Assembly: GCF_003363715.1 (NCBI RefSeq)
Contig: NZ_QREV01000006.1
Coordinates: 84,461 to 148,460 of the forward strand
Reading direction: 5' to 3'
Length of the DNA: 64,000 nucleotides
DNA from: Parabacteroides acidifaciens
GTDB lineage: Bacteria; Bacteroidota; Bacteroidia; Bacteroidales; Tannerellaceae
The position numbers and the translations under genes were made by a program. Shown one piece after another: positions 1-10,390 of this stretch (position 1 is the stretch's first letter; every line of letters begins with the position of its first letter). Below the pieces are notes generated by a model. It did no database searches. It was not told the origin of the DNA and saw only the letters and a list, made by a program, of their open reading frames with translations.

Positions 1-1314
1 GAAATCGCGGAACATGATGGATTATTCGTACCTGCCGAGGCTCTAATAACCGATGGAAAGATGATAAAAGCATGGAGCAGCCAAATCAAGCATCCGAAAT
101 TCGTCCGTTACGGCTGGCAGCCTTTTACCCGCGCCAATCTGGTAAACAGGGAAGGACTTCCGGCTTCGACATTCTGTTCGGAGGCTTCGAAGGTCGACTG
201 GTCCGGATTGCCAGACCTGTCCGATGACGGTAAATCTGCATTGGGCGTATCCGCTCCATTCGCCGGCATCAGCAACGGGCAGCTATTAGTTGCCGGAGGC
301 TGTAACTTTCCCGGCAAGCCGGCAGCCGAAGGAGGGACCAAACAATATTACAGTGAAATCTATGCCTTAGATATCACCGGGCAAACGCAGGCCGAATGGC
401 GAGTGGCCGGACAGCTATCCAAGCCGCTGGCGTATGGCGCTTCTATCGCAACACCCCAAGGCATTGTCTGGATCGGAGGAAATAACGACAAAGGGGCTTC
501 CAAAGAGGTTTTCCAGGTAAACTGGCAGACAACGGAAGGAAAGCCAAGTATCTCCAAACTGCCTGAACTGCCCGTAACAATGGATAATTTCGCAGCCGCT
601 TATGCCGACGGACAGATATTCGTGACGGGAGGCAACCAACAGCAGAGACCTTCAAACGCACTCTATTCCCTCAGATTAACAGAATCGGGAAATGGAGAAT
701 GGACCCGGTTACCGGATTTTCCCGGTCCGGCCCGCATCCAGCCTGTATTAGCAGCCCAGCAATCCCAAGACGGCACACGTCTTTATCTAACAGGTGGTTT
801 CCAGCCGGTTTCAGGTCGTCAGAGAGCAATTGTGTCGACAGATATGCTCTCTTATCATCCGGAGAAAAAAGAGTGGAGACAGGAAAGCATTCTGCCTTTT
901 TCAGCAGAAGGTTCTCCCAATACCCTGACAGGTGGCTGCGCTGTCTCATCCGGCAACAGTTCAATCTTATTAATGGGAGGTGTCAACTACACCCGCTTTC
1001 GCGATGCGCTTAACCGTCCGTTAGAAATAGAACAGGCAACAGCTGCCGGTAATACTTTATTACAAGATTCCTTACAAAACGAAGCCCGTAATTACCTGCT
1101 GCACCCGGTGGAATGGTATAAATTCAACACCACCCTGTTGCAATACAACACCTTCACCCGACAATGGAATGTCCTTGAAGAAAACGAAAAACTGGCACGC
1201 GCAGGAGCCGGGATTGCCATTAATGGGGACGAGATCATCCTTATTAACGGGGAGCTAAAGCCGGGGATACGCACGCCGGAAATCAATATGTTCATATACG
1301 ATCCCGATAAATAA
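1..1314 (+). CDS. Sialate O-acetylesterase / NanM-type mutarotase fusion (5' end outside window)
   Basis: The reading frame is open from base 1 with no upstream stop, so the gene begins before the window. Codons 1-60 look like the end of a SASA-type sialate O-acetylesterase (motifs KHPKFVRYGW and NREGLPASTF). The remaining ~380 residues form a kelch-like propeller (repeated GG-containing blades such as VAGGCNFPG, WIGGNN, VTGGNQQQ, LTGGFQP, LMGGVNY) as in cyclically permuted N-acetylneuraminate mutarotases. A single protein would thus de-O-acetylate sialic acid and convert its anomer, probably in the periplasm. The internal ATG at base 61 is not a credible start because it splits the esterase domain. 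It ends 86 bp before the HTCS gene. Family assignment is from recalled motifs; the missing N-terminus is the main uncertainty. Confidence 0.8.
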   Translation, partial: EIAEHDGLFVPAEALITDGKMIKAWSSQIKHPKFVRYGWQPFTRANLVNREGLPASTFCSEASKVDWSGLPDLSDDGKSALGVSAPFAGISNGQLLVAGGCNFPGKPAAEGGTKQYYSEIYALDITGQTQAEWRVAGQLSKPLAYGASIATPQGIVWIGGNNDKGASKEVFQVNWQTTEGKPSISKLPELPVTMDNFAAAYADGQIFVTGGNQQQRPSNALYSLRLTESGNGEWTRLPDFPGPARIQPVLAAQQSQDGTRLYLTGGFQPVSGRQRAIVSTDMLSYHPEKKEWRQESILPFSAEGSPNTLTGGCAVSSGNSSILLMGGVNYTRFRDALNRPLEIEQATAAGNTLLQDSLQNEARNYLLHPVEWYKFNTTLLQYNTFTRQWNVLEENEKLARAGAGIAINGDEIILINGELKPGIRTPEINMFIYDPDK

Positions 1315-1353
1315 AATAATGACAAAGGATAACCTATTTGTCACATCTTTCTA

Positions 1354-1361
1354 TAACTTTG
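1354..1361 (+). promoter_or_regulatory. Bacteroidetes-type -7 box before HTCS gene
   Basis: TAACTTTG matches the TAnnTTTG consensus exactly and lies 39 bp before the HTCS start codon. No well-placed -33 TTTG is seen. Confidence 0.5.
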
Positions 1362-1400
1362 TCTCCTCATCTATTTGAATCAAAGTAATACTATTTTGTT

Positions 1401-4400
1401 ATGCCTAAGAAAATCTTATTTTCCCTTCTATTCATAATAATAGCATTCACGAATCTGTATGCGGACAGTCGTTTTAGCGTTGAATCAAATTATAAAATCA
1501 GACGCGTGTCTCCGGAAGGAGGATTAAGCACAAACGGACAGCGTGACGTAAGGCAAGATAAATGGGGATTCATTTGGGTTATCACAGTTAATAATCTATA
1601 TCGGTTCGATGGTTATACCTTTAAACTTTATACCTACAAACTCAACAATACAACCACACCTATTTCTTGTGTTTTCGAAAGACTGGAGATCGACAAAACC
1701 GGAGATCTTTATGTAACATCCAATGTCGGTTTATTCAGATATAATTCCCTCACAGATAATTTCGACTGCTTATTAGAAGGCAGATGCTCTTTTATAAAAG
1801 AAGACCCAAAAGAAAGATTATGGCTATCCAATCCTTCTTCAATCGGTTTATTTGACCAGGACAGTCTTCTATTTACTCCAATAAAATCAGAAGAAAGTGA
1901 CATTCCTAATGTTTCGAGTGTTTGTACGCAAGGTGGAAATATTTACATCGGGACAGCAACTGGCAAAATCTATTTATATGATGAAAATAAAAACACTTTC
2001 CGCCAAGTGCTTTACAATCCGGAATATAACATTGTCGATATCACATCCGAAGGTTCTCTACTCTACGTTCTGACAGAAAGTAAAGGATTGATTGTAATCT
2101 CCACCGAAAATCATCAAAAGATCAAACAATATGACTTTTTTTATCCACAAGGAGATACACGAGTTTCCGCCAGAGCTTTATTCATTGATAAATTTAATCA
2201 TATATGGATTACCGGACAACGTGGAATATACATATTAAATCCCGAAACCGATGAGTTCATCCATCATTCATACGAAAAGACAGATCCCTACGGATTGCCA
2301 AGCAATTCTATTTGGAGAATTGCCGAAGATGTACAAGGATGCTTGTGGTTCGGCACATATTCAGGTGGACTTTGTTTCATCAATCTCGATGAACAAAAGA
2401 GTTTAAAGTCATTCAATGGGCGAACTGATGAGTTAAGCTATTCAGTCGTCAGTAGTTTTGCCGAAGATGATAAATATTTATGGATAGGAACAGAGGGAGG
2501 AGGACTTAACAGATATGATAAACAGACAAACAAGTTTTCCTATTTTAAATACAGACCTAACCAAAACAGCCTCTCATACGACAACATCCAATGTTTACTA
2601 TACTCAAACAATATGCTTTGGATAGGTATGTCACGAGGCGGCTTAGACTGTCTGAATACAAAAACAGAACATTTCACTCATTATACGATCAATAACAATA
2701 TGCTAATAAATGATCATGTTGAAAGAATCGTTGCCGAAGCAGACTCGGGAATCTGGATCAAATATCTGATGAATAGAAATTATCTGACCTACTTATCAAT
2801 AAAAGAGAACACAACCAAACATTTTAATTTCCAATCACTTCCTATTCAGCCAAATGGGGATATAAGTGACATAAAAAGAGGGAATGGAGATACCTTGTGG
2901 ATCGCATCCTCCCAGCAACTACTAACAATGAATGTCCGAACACATGATGTACAAGTAGCCGGATATAAGTATTCGGATATAAAAGATCTCCATAACATTA
3001 ATATCCAGACCATCCATGTCGACAATAAGCAACAACTCATATGGATAGGAACCCAAGGTAACGGCTTGCTGGTTTATGATATATCCAAACAAAGCTTATT
3101 GCAAAAAGCCGATTTATCAAAATATAAAGTCCATTCCATTTACAGTATAAATAAAGATAGTAAAGATAATATCTGGATGGGAACCGATAACAGCTTGTTC
3201 CGTATGAATATCGAAACCGGCAGACTTCAGCAATTTAATAAGGCAGACGGAGCACAAGGACAAACCTATTATCCTTTTTCAACATTTAAATCAAGTAATG
3301 GAGAACTCTATTTTGGAGGAAATGAAGGATTTACAATAATTGATCCGGCTAAAATCTCCTACAACGACTTTAAATCTAAAGTCATTATTTCTGACTTTTT
3401 ACTTGATAACACATCGGTTATCCCCAATAATAAATATTCTCCGCTAAAATCCTCTATTTTCCAAACAAAGGAATTAACACTCAATCATAACCAGAATAAT
3501 TTTTCTTTCGAGTTCACCTCGACCAATTACCTGAACTCCGATAAAAACCGTTTTCGCTATCGTCTTAAAAGATACGATGACAGATGGATCGAAACGGATG
3601 CAAGCCACCGGTCCGTCTCATATTCAAAAGTACCCAAAGGCATCTACTATTTTGAAATTATGACGGCCAATAATGACGGCATATGGGGCGAACTCACCTC
3701 TCTTAAAATCACAGTCAAGCCTGCTCCATGGCTGACAAACTGGGCAATCACGGGATATATCATCTTATTTTCTATTATCCTCTATACATGTATTCGTTAT
3801 TATAATTATCAACGCAAATTGAAAATGCGATATTACCTTGAAGAACGTGAACAAGAACAGAAAGAAGAATATCACCAGGCACAATTGATATTTTTCACAA
3901 ACGTATCACACGATTTCCGTACCCCTCTCTCTTTAATTCTTGCGGCATTAGAACCTATCAAGTCCGGAAATCTCGCGGAAAAATACATCTCCATCCTCGA
4001 AAACAATGCCAAACGGTTAATAGCATTGGTCAATGAAGTAATGGATTTCCGCTCCTTACAGAATAACAAAGTCAGACTAAACCTGCAAACCGGTAACTGG
4101 AATCAGTTTGTGTCAGAAAATTGTTCCGACTTCTCCGAAGCCGCAGAACAAAAAGAGATAAGTTATACCACAGAACTGGATTTATCCATTACAACAGAGC
4201 TTTACTTTGATAAAAAAGTAATGGAAAAAATACTTTTGAATCTGCTCAACAATGCACTCAAATACACTCCAAACGGCGGAGAGATAAAAATCTCGACACT
4301 CTCTAATATTAACAACTTCACAAGTTCATATACAAACAAGATTATTATCCGAACAGGAGATAATACACAAAATCTGTACGGATTGGTTATAAGCGATAGT

Positions 4401-5507
4401 GGAGTCGGCATTTCAGAAGCATCTATCGGACATATATTTGAGCGCTATTACCGGGTAAGCGAATCGAGTGGAACCCAACATTTAGGCTCAGGCATAGGAC
4501 TTGCATTGGTAAAAAGCCTGGTAGAGCTTCATAAAGGTTATATCGCAGTCTATAGCGAAAGAGATAAAGGCTCCGATATAGTAATCGGTTTCCCAATCGA
4601 TATATCCGCCTACGAAAAAGACAATTTTAATAACGAGATTGCAAGTCAACCCCTACTATCCGGAAATAAATTAACGAGCCATTCTGCTCTCACAAGCCAG
4701 CATATAACTCCTGCACCTCTTCCGGACTTAAAGGCAAAAAACATTCTTTTTGTCGAAGACAATGACGATCTAAGAGAGTTATTAGCGGAAATGCTTCGGG
4801 AATATTATAACGTAAAAGAAGTTACAAACGGCCAAGATGCATTAAAACAAATAGAGGATGATAATATAGATCTGGTCCTGACTGACATCATGATGCCGGG
4901 AATGAATGGCATTGAACTGAGTAAACATATTAAAGAAAATATCGACAGTTCCCATATACCGGTTGTTATATTAACAGCCAAAACCGGAGATGAGAACCAA
5001 ATAGAGGGCTTATATTCCGGTGCAGACATTTATTTGAAAAAGCCAGTCAATAAAGATATTTTATTATTGAGTATCTCAAATCTTTTCAAGCAACAGGCGA
5101 GAATAAAAGAATATTATGCCAAGCACTATTTCGCGCAGACAGACAATAATGAAACATCTATAAATAAAAGGGATGCTGAATTCATGAAACAATTTACGGA
5201 AGTCATAGAAAGAAATCTGTCCAATACAGAAATCGATGTATTACAAATTGCCTCTAATTTGGCAATGAGTAGACGTACACTCTATGGCAAAGTAAAAGCT
5301 CTGACCGGGCAATCAATCGTCGAATTCATCCGGAACTACCGGTTAAGAAAAGCAGCCCAGATATTAGCACAAGAAAATATCTCGATCAGTGCTGTAATGG
5401 AACGGGTAGGAATCGATAACGCCTCCTATTTCTCCCGAATATTTAAAACAGAATTTGGAGAATCTCCCTCCGATTTTGTTTCCAGACATCATAAAGAACC
5501 CAAGTAA
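1401..5507 (+). CDS. Hybrid two-component system (HTCS) regulator
   Basis: One-protein sensor-regulator of Bacteroidetes carbohydrate loci, 1368 aa. Order: signal peptide (~1-21); two-component propeller repeats (~30-660, recurrent IWIG/LWIG motifs); Y_Y_Y domain (~690-770); one membrane segment (~780-800); HisKA with phospho-acceptor His837 in VSHDFRTPL; HATPase_c with the N-box near 940 (LLNLLNNALKYTP) and DSGVGIS near 1000; receiver domain with Asp1162 in LTDIMMPGMNG; C-terminal AraC HTH (~1260-1368). All key residues are present. The sensor half would face the periplasm and bind a glycan fragment. It lies directly upstream of susC in the same direction, so it very likely controls that operon. 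Confidence 0.96.
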   Translation: MPKKILFSLLFIIIAFTNLYADSRFSVESNYKIRRVSPEGGLSTNGQRDVRQDKWGFIWVITVNNLYRFDGYTFKLYTYKLNNTTTPISCVFERLEIDKTGDLYVTSNVGLFRYNSLTDNFDCLLEGRCSFIKEDPKERLWLSNPSSIGLFDQDSLLFTPIKSEESDIPNVSSVCTQGGNIYIGTATGKIYLYDENKNTFRQVLYNPEYNIVDITSEGSLLYVLTESKGLIVISTENHQKIKQYDFFYPQGDTRVSARALFIDKFNHIWITGQRGIYILNPETDEFIHHSYEKTDPYGLPSNSIWRIAEDVQGCLWFGTYSGGLCFINLDEQKSLKSFNGRTDELSYSVVSSFAEDDKYLWIGTEGGGLNRYDKQTNKFSYFKYRPNQNSLSYDNIQCLLYSNNMLWIGMSRGGLDCLNTKTEHFTHYTINNNMLINDHVERIVAEADSGIWIKYLMNRNYLTYLSIKENTTKHFNFQSLPIQPNGDISDIKRGNGDTLWIASSQQLLTMNVRTHDVQVAGYKYSDIKDLHNINIQTIHVDNKQQLIWIGTQGNGLLVYDISKQSLLQKADLSKYKVHSIYSINKDSKDNIWMGTDNSLFRMNIETGRLQQFNKADGAQGQTYYPFSTFKSSNGELYFGGNEGFTIIDPAKISYNDFKSKVIISDFLLDNTSVIPNNKYSPLKSSIFQTKELTLNHNQNNFSFEFTSTNYLNSDKNRFRYRLKRYDDRWIETDASHRSVSYSKVPKGIYYFEIMTANNDGIWGELTSLKITVKPAPWLTNWAITGYIILFSIILYTCIRYYNYQRKLKMRYYLEEREQEQKEEYHQAQLIFFTNVSHDFRTPLSLILAALEPIKSGNLAEKYISILENNAKRLIALVNEVMDFRSLQNNKVRLNLQTGNWNQFVSENCSDFSEAAEQKEISYTTELDLSITTELYFDKKVMEKILLNLLNNALKYTPNGGEIKISTLSNINNFTSSYTNKIIIRTGDNTQNLYGLVISDSGVGISEASIGHIFERYYRVSESSGTQHLGSGIGLALVKSLVELHKGYIAVYSERDKGSDIVIGFPIDISAYEKDNFNNEIASQPLLSGNKLTSHSALTSQHITPAPLPDLKAKNILFVEDNDDLRELLAEMLREYYNVKEVTNGQDALKQIEDDNIDLVLTDIMMPGMNGIELSKHIKENIDSSHIPVVILTAKTGDENQIEGLYSGADIYLKKPVNKDILLLSISNLFKQQARIKEYYAKHYFAQTDNNETSINKRDAEFMKQFTEVIERNLSNTEIDVLQIASNLAMSRRTLYGKVKALTGQSIVEFIRNYRLRKAAQILAQENISISAVMERVGIDNASYFSRIFKTEFGESPSDFVSRHHKEPK

Positions 5508-5546
5508 AAAGAAACTGTCTTTGTTCTCAGGTGCACTTCATTTGTA

Positions 5547-5609
5547 TTAATTGGCATTTTATGCGGAAATAAAACAATTTGCGAAAAAATGTTAGTTAAT
5601 GGCCATTTT
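5547..5609 (+). promoter_or_regulatory. Candidate HTCS operator: imperfect direct repeat before susC
   Basis: TTAATTGGCATTTT (5547-5560) recurs as TTAATGGCCATTTT (5596-5609), 49 bp apart, in the 184-bp gap between the regulator and susC. Binding by the HTCS AraC domain is inference. A weak -7-like TAATTTTA follows near 5638. Confidence 0.3.
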
Positions 5610-5691
5610 GTTCTATCCTCATCAATATCTTATCCATAATTTTAGCCTCAAGGAGATAATCGAGCTTCGTAAAACTTTAAATTAACATTAT

Positions 5692-8600
5692 ATGAAAAAG
5701 ATCATTGATTCATTCCGGCAGGTAGGAATTATACTTGCTTTTTTGTTGAGTACGACAATTCTGTTTGCTCAACAAAAAGTAACAGGAGTCGTAAAAAGTG
5801 CGTACGATGAGCCATTAATAGGTGTCAATGTCGTCGTCAAAGGAAGTACCCAAGGTACCGTTACAGATTTTAATGGCCGCTATTCAATCGAAGTGCCCAA
5901 TAATAAATCTGTATTAGAATTTACTTACATCGGATTTGTATCTCAACAAATAACTGTTGGTAACAAATCAACAATCGACATTACTTTAGTTGAAGATTCT
6001 AAAGCTCTTGAAGAAGTTGTCGTTGTAGGATACGGAACAGTTAAAAAGAGCGATCTGACAGGAGCCGTTTCGTCTATCAAATCAGAAGAACTGCAAAAGC
6101 TTCCCATGACCTCTTTGGACCAGGGTATTCAGGGAAGAGCAGCAGGTGTTCAGGTGACCAATACTTCCGGTGCTCCCGGAGGCCAGGTCTCGATACGTGT
6201 ACGTGGAGGGAACTCTCTTTCCAGTAGCAACGAACCCTTATATGTAATCGATGGTTTTCCCGTTGGGGCCGGAGCCATGGCAGACGGTAACCAGAACGGG
6301 GCAATCGCAAATAACGGAATGGTAACTATCAACCCAAATGATATCGAATCCATAGAGATACTAAAAGATGCATCATCTGCCGCTATATATGGTTCTCGTG
6401 GTGCAAACGGAGTTGTTCTGATCACGACCAAACGAGGTAAAACAGGAAAAACCAAAGTAACTTATGACGGCTACTTTGGCATTCAAAATATTGCCAACAA
6501 AATGGAAATGATGAACGGTGAGGAATTTGCCACCATGTCTAATATCGCAGCCGAGAATGGAGGAGTGGCTCCCATTTACGGAGGAGCAAACGAGAAATGG
6601 AAAGAACCTTCCTATTACCGTAACAACAGTACAGACTGGCAAGACCTGATCTTCCGTACTGCTCTTATGCATAACCATCAAATAAACCTGAGCGGGGGAT
6701 CTGAATCCAATCAATATGCCATTACCGGAAATTTCTTTAGCCAGGACGGCATCGTCATCAATTCGGATCTGAAACGCGCCTCCCTCAGGGCAAACATCGA
6801 TTCAAAGATTTCCAATTGGATTAGTGTACAGACTTCTCTTACCGCCAGCCGTACATTTTCAAATGTTGCTTTTTCCGAAGGTGACGGTGCCCAAGGCGGC
6901 GGTGTAATCAACGGAGCTCTCGCAATCCCTTCAACCATGTACGTATACAATGAGGATGGAACATATTCGACTATGAACCAGACTCCCTATGGAGTAACAA
7001 CAGGCAATCCTTACGCATTGGCTGAATTGGCAAAAGATAAATCCACCATCGATCGGGTAATTGCAAATGTCAACCTAAAGTTTAACCTTAACAAGATCAC
7101 CGATGGGCTTGCCCTTGAAATACGCGGAGGAACAGACTATTCAAATGCTTTTCGCGACTCATATCTCCCTTCAACTGTTTTTCAGGGAGAGAGTGACAAC
7201 GGTATCGCAACAAAAGGATGGAACAGGCGTTCAGTCTACCTGAATGAAAACTTATTGACTTATCAGAAAACATTCGGAAAACACGCTATCAATGCCGTAG
7301 CCGGTCTGACAATACAATATGACGACGAAATAAAAGGAAGAACGATCGTTTCCGGATTTGTAAACGACGTATTGGAAGATAACAGCATGGGATCGGCAAG
7401 TACCACCAAAGGAACTCCGACCTCATCAAGATGGTCTTCCCAGATGGCATCCTGGCTGGGACGTATCAACTATAATTATGCAGACAGATATCTATTGACT
7501 TTGACAGGACGTGCCGACGGCTCTTCTAAATTCGGTGTCAATAACAAATGGGGATTTTTCCCGTCCGCAGCCTTAGCTTGGCGTGTAACCGAAGAAGCCT
7601 TTATGGAAGACGCAGACTGGCTCAGCAATATGAAATTACGCGCAAGCTATGGTTTGACTGGTAACCAAGGATTCGGAAGCTATTCTTCTGTAGCGAGTCT
7701 ATCACAATACTCCTACAATTTAGGAGGAGACAAAGCAACCGGATTCGCCCCCAATAAGATTCCTAATTCGAACTTAAAATGGGAAACAACTTCGAACTTA
7801 GACCTGGGATTGGACTTTGGCTTTATCGACAATCGCCTGAAGTTTAACGTCGACTATTATTATAAAAAGACAAAAGATCTTCTCTGGAATGTTTCAATTC
7901 CTCTCTCTTCCGGTTTCGGTTCCATTTTCAGTAATCACGGGACACTCCGAAACTGGGGTATTGAGGCAAGTGTAAGCTACGACCTGATTACAAGTAATAA
8001 GCCCGGAGCCTTTACATGGAGCACCACGCTTATGTATTCGATGAATAGAAACAAGGTTTTGAGTATGCCGGATGTGACACCAGGCAGACCGGACGGATAT
8101 CTTTCCGGGCATTTAAGAGTGGAAGGAAGCTGGCTGGAAGAAGGTTATCCGGTTGGTATATGGAAATACTATGTGTACGACGGTGTATTCGAAAATCAAG
8201 AGATGATGGATGCTACCATTGTGAATGCCAATGGCGAGACTGTAGCAAAACATCCGAAATCATTGACAACCGATGGATTAGGTTCTGCTAAATTTAAAGA
8301 TCTGAACCAGGATGGCAAAATTGATCGTGAAGACTGGGCTGTGATCGGAGATCCGAATCCCGATTTCATTTTTAGCTGGACAAACAACTTTACATACAGG
8401 AACTTCGATTTAAGTATCTTTATTAACGGAAGTATAGGAAACGATATTATGAACCTTGGACGTGGAGAATATGCAATGGTATCTCCATTCGCTTCACAAC
8501 GGAAAGATATGCTGAACTACTGGACTCCGAATAATACGCACACAGACATCCCTGCACCTCGTCTTGCACCACATGCCTATTTACCTTTATCATCATACAT

Positions 8601-8844
8601 GATCGAAGATGGCTCCTATGTTCGCCTGAAAAATATCGTACTGGGATATCGTTTCCCCATTAAAAAATATATTGAGTCATTAAGACTTTATGTCAGTGCT
8701 CAAAACTTATTTACCATAACCAGCTATACCGGTTTTGATCCAGAAGTAAACAGTAAAGGGCAAAACAATCGGCAGTTGGGAGTAGATTACAATGCCTATC
8801 CGACAAGCAAAGTATTTACAATGGGTGTGAATATCGCTTTTTAA
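5692..8844 (+). CDS. SusC-like TonB-dependent outer-membrane receptor
   Basis: TonB-dependent transporter for an oligosaccharide, 1050 aa, the normal SusC length. A signal peptide ends near LFAQQ (~residue 27). A carboxypeptidase-regulatory-like domain follows (~28-110, VTGVVKSAYDEPLIGVNV). Then come the EEVVVVGYGTVKKSDLTGA segment and the plug with VRVRGGNSL-type and IEILKDASSAAIYGSRGANG motifs (~130-230), and a long beta-barrel ending in an aromatic-terminated strand (MGVNIAF). It starts 184 bp after the HTCS gene and 23 bp before susD. Together they import the glycan sensed by the regulator; the substrate cannot be read from the sequence. Confidence 0.96.
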   Translation: MKKIIDSFRQVGIILAFLLSTTILFAQQKVTGVVKSAYDEPLIGVNVVVKGSTQGTVTDFNGRYSIEVPNNKSVLEFTYIGFVSQQITVGNKSTIDITLVEDSKALEEVVVVGYGTVKKSDLTGAVSSIKSEELQKLPMTSLDQGIQGRAAGVQVTNTSGAPGGQVSIRVRGGNSLSSSNEPLYVIDGFPVGAGAMADGNQNGAIANNGMVTINPNDIESIEILKDASSAAIYGSRGANGVVLITTKRGKTGKTKVTYDGYFGIQNIANKMEMMNGEEFATMSNIAAENGGVAPIYGGANEKWKEPSYYRNNSTDWQDLIFRTALMHNHQINLSGGSESNQYAITGNFFSQDGIVINSDLKRASLRANIDSKISNWISVQTSLTASRTFSNVAFSEGDGAQGGGVINGALAIPSTMYVYNEDGTYSTMNQTPYGVTTGNPYALAELAKDKSTIDRVIANVNLKFNLNKITDGLALEIRGGTDYSNAFRDSYLPSTVFQGESDNGIATKGWNRRSVYLNENLLTYQKTFGKHAINAVAGLTIQYDDEIKGRTIVSGFVNDVLEDNSMGSASTTKGTPTSSRWSSQMASWLGRINYNYADRYLLTLTGRADGSSKFGVNNKWGFFPSAALAWRVTEEAFMEDADWLSNMKLRASYGLTGNQGFGSYSSVASLSQYSYNLGGDKATGFAPNKIPNSNLKWETTSNLDLGLDFGFIDNRLKFNVDYYYKKTKDLLWNVSIPLSSGFGSIFSNHGTLRNWGIEASVSYDLITSNKPGAFTWSTTLMYSMNRNKVLSMPDVTPGRPDGYLSGHLRVEGSWLEEGYPVGIWKYYVYDGVFENQEMMDATIVNANGETVAKHPKSLTTDGLGSAKFKDLNQDGKIDREDWAVIGDPNPDFIFSWTNNFTYRNFDLSIFINGSIGNDIMNLGRGEYAMVSPFASQRKDMLNYWTPNNTHTDIPAPRLAPHAYLPLSSYMIEDGSYVRLKNIVLGYRFPIKKYIESLRLYVSAQNLFTITSYTGFDPEVNSKGQNNRQLGVDYNAYPTSKVFTMGVNIAF

Positions 8845-8867
8845 TTAACTCATAAATCAGAATTGTT

Positions 8868-10376
8868 ATGAAATCGATCTATAAAATTATATTTGTCAGC
8901 CTTATTTTTATGGGGCTAATGACCTCTTGTTTTGACAAATTCCTGGAAGAAGATGTATATGATTTTCTTTCTCCTAACAACTTTTACAAAACAGAGGCCG
9001 ATGCCGAAGCTGCTGTAAATGCGATATACAGCCGGTTGGTATCCAGTGAAGATAACGACATATCATTCCACCGGGCGGCATTGATGATCGGAGAATATCC
9101 GGCAGAATGTTCTTCTGCACAAACTTCAACTGTCCCGTATCGCCTTGCATTTGAATTTTATACGTGGACTCCCAATACAGACGGCATTGAATTGGTCTGG
9201 AAATTCTTCTATCAAGTCGTTTTCCGGACGAATGTAGCGATTGAAAACATTCCAAATATAAGTGGAGATCCGGTCAAAATCAAACGTCTGGAAGGGGAGG
9301 CCCGATTCCTGAGAGGACTTGCATATCTCTATCTGATACGTTTGTTCGACAATGTGCCTCTCACGACTGCATCCGAACAAAATGACCAGAATCTTCCAAA
9401 CATGGGAACCAGTGATGCCGTCTTCAAACAAATCATCGAAGACCTCACATTCGCGGAATCAGCTTTACCGGATTTCTACAGCGGAAATAATGTCGGACGT
9501 GCAACCAAAGGAGCAGCTCAGGCATTTTTAGCAAAAACCTATCTTACGATGGCCGGATATCCATGGAATAAAACAGAAAACTATGCTTTAGCCGCAACAA
9601 AATGTGAAGATATTATCAAATCCGGCAATTACGAACTGGACTCTAATTATGCTATGAACTTTAAAGAGGCTGGAGAACATAACAAAGAATACATCTTTGA
9701 TGCCGAATTTCAACAAAATCTGAATGGTTCCAACTGGGTAAACATGTCCAGCATACGTGACCAAAATGTTTGTGGAATGGCTGGCTGGTCTTCATTCGGA
9801 GGGACCATGAACTTTTATGAAGACATGTTGAAAAACAACCCGGGTGACAAACGTTTGGCTACAAACATCATTTTATCGTTCATCGATACAAAAACAGGAG
9901 AAGAGAAAGTCTGGGGAAAAGATTTTGATGTAAACAAAGGATTGGTACATACCTGGAAATACATTGATCCGGAAGAGACTGGCGTAGGTGACCAGAACTC
10001 AAATCTGAACTATCACTTCACCCGCTATGCAGACGTATTATTAATGCATTCGGAGGCCGTTAATAATGCCAACGGATTCAACGGTTCATACGACAAATAC
10101 TATGGCATCAACCGGGTTAGAGAACGTGCAGGTTTGGATGCGCTCGCCAATCTGGATAAAGAAGCATTTAATAAAGCACTTATTTGGGAACGGGTTGTAG
10201 AATTATGCTATGAAGGTCATCTCTGGTATGACTATAAGCGCATGAATTGCATGGAAGAACGTGTTGCCCGTAAAGGTGTCGATATCGGAACAAACAAAAA
10301 ATATTATGTCTATCCGATTCCAGTCAACGAATTGAGTAGAAATCCAAATCTGGAACAACATCCGTTATGGAAATAA
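8868..10376 (+). CDS. SusD/RagB-like glycan-binding lipoprotein
   Basis: Surface lipoprotein of 502 aa that caps the neighbouring SusC channel and binds its glycan. The N-terminus is a lipoprotein signal with Cys21 (GLMTSC). The next segment (LSPNNFYKTEADAEAAVNA) is the typical SusD start. It contains TPR-like helices, the RFLRGLAYLYLIRLF signature and the C-terminal ERVVELCYEGHLWYDYKR region. Length is normal. It begins 23 bp after susC, and the next gene starts 14 bp after its stop, so co-transcription is very likely. Confidence 0.95.
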   Translation: MKSIYKIIFVSLIFMGLMTSCFDKFLEEDVYDFLSPNNFYKTEADAEAAVNAIYSRLVSSEDNDISFHRAALMIGEYPAECSSAQTSTVPYRLAFEFYTWTPNTDGIELVWKFFYQVVFRTNVAIENIPNISGDPVKIKRLEGEARFLRGLAYLYLIRLFDNVPLTTASEQNDQNLPNMGTSDAVFKQIIEDLTFAESALPDFYSGNNVGRATKGAAQAFLAKTYLTMAGYPWNKTENYALAATKCEDIIKSGNYELDSNYAMNFKEAGEHNKEYIFDAEFQQNLNGSNWVNMSSIRDQNVCGMAGWSSFGGTMNFYEDMLKNNPGDKRLATNIILSFIDTKTGEEKVWGKDFDVNKGLVHTWKYIDPEETGVGDQNSNLNYHFTRYADVLLMHSEAVNNANGFNGSYDKYYGINRVRERAGLDALANLDKEAFNKALIWERVVELCYEGHLWYDYKRMNCMEERVARKGVDIGTNKKYYVYPIPVNELSRNPNLEQHPLWK

Positions 10377-10390
10377 GAAAAGAAAAAGAT

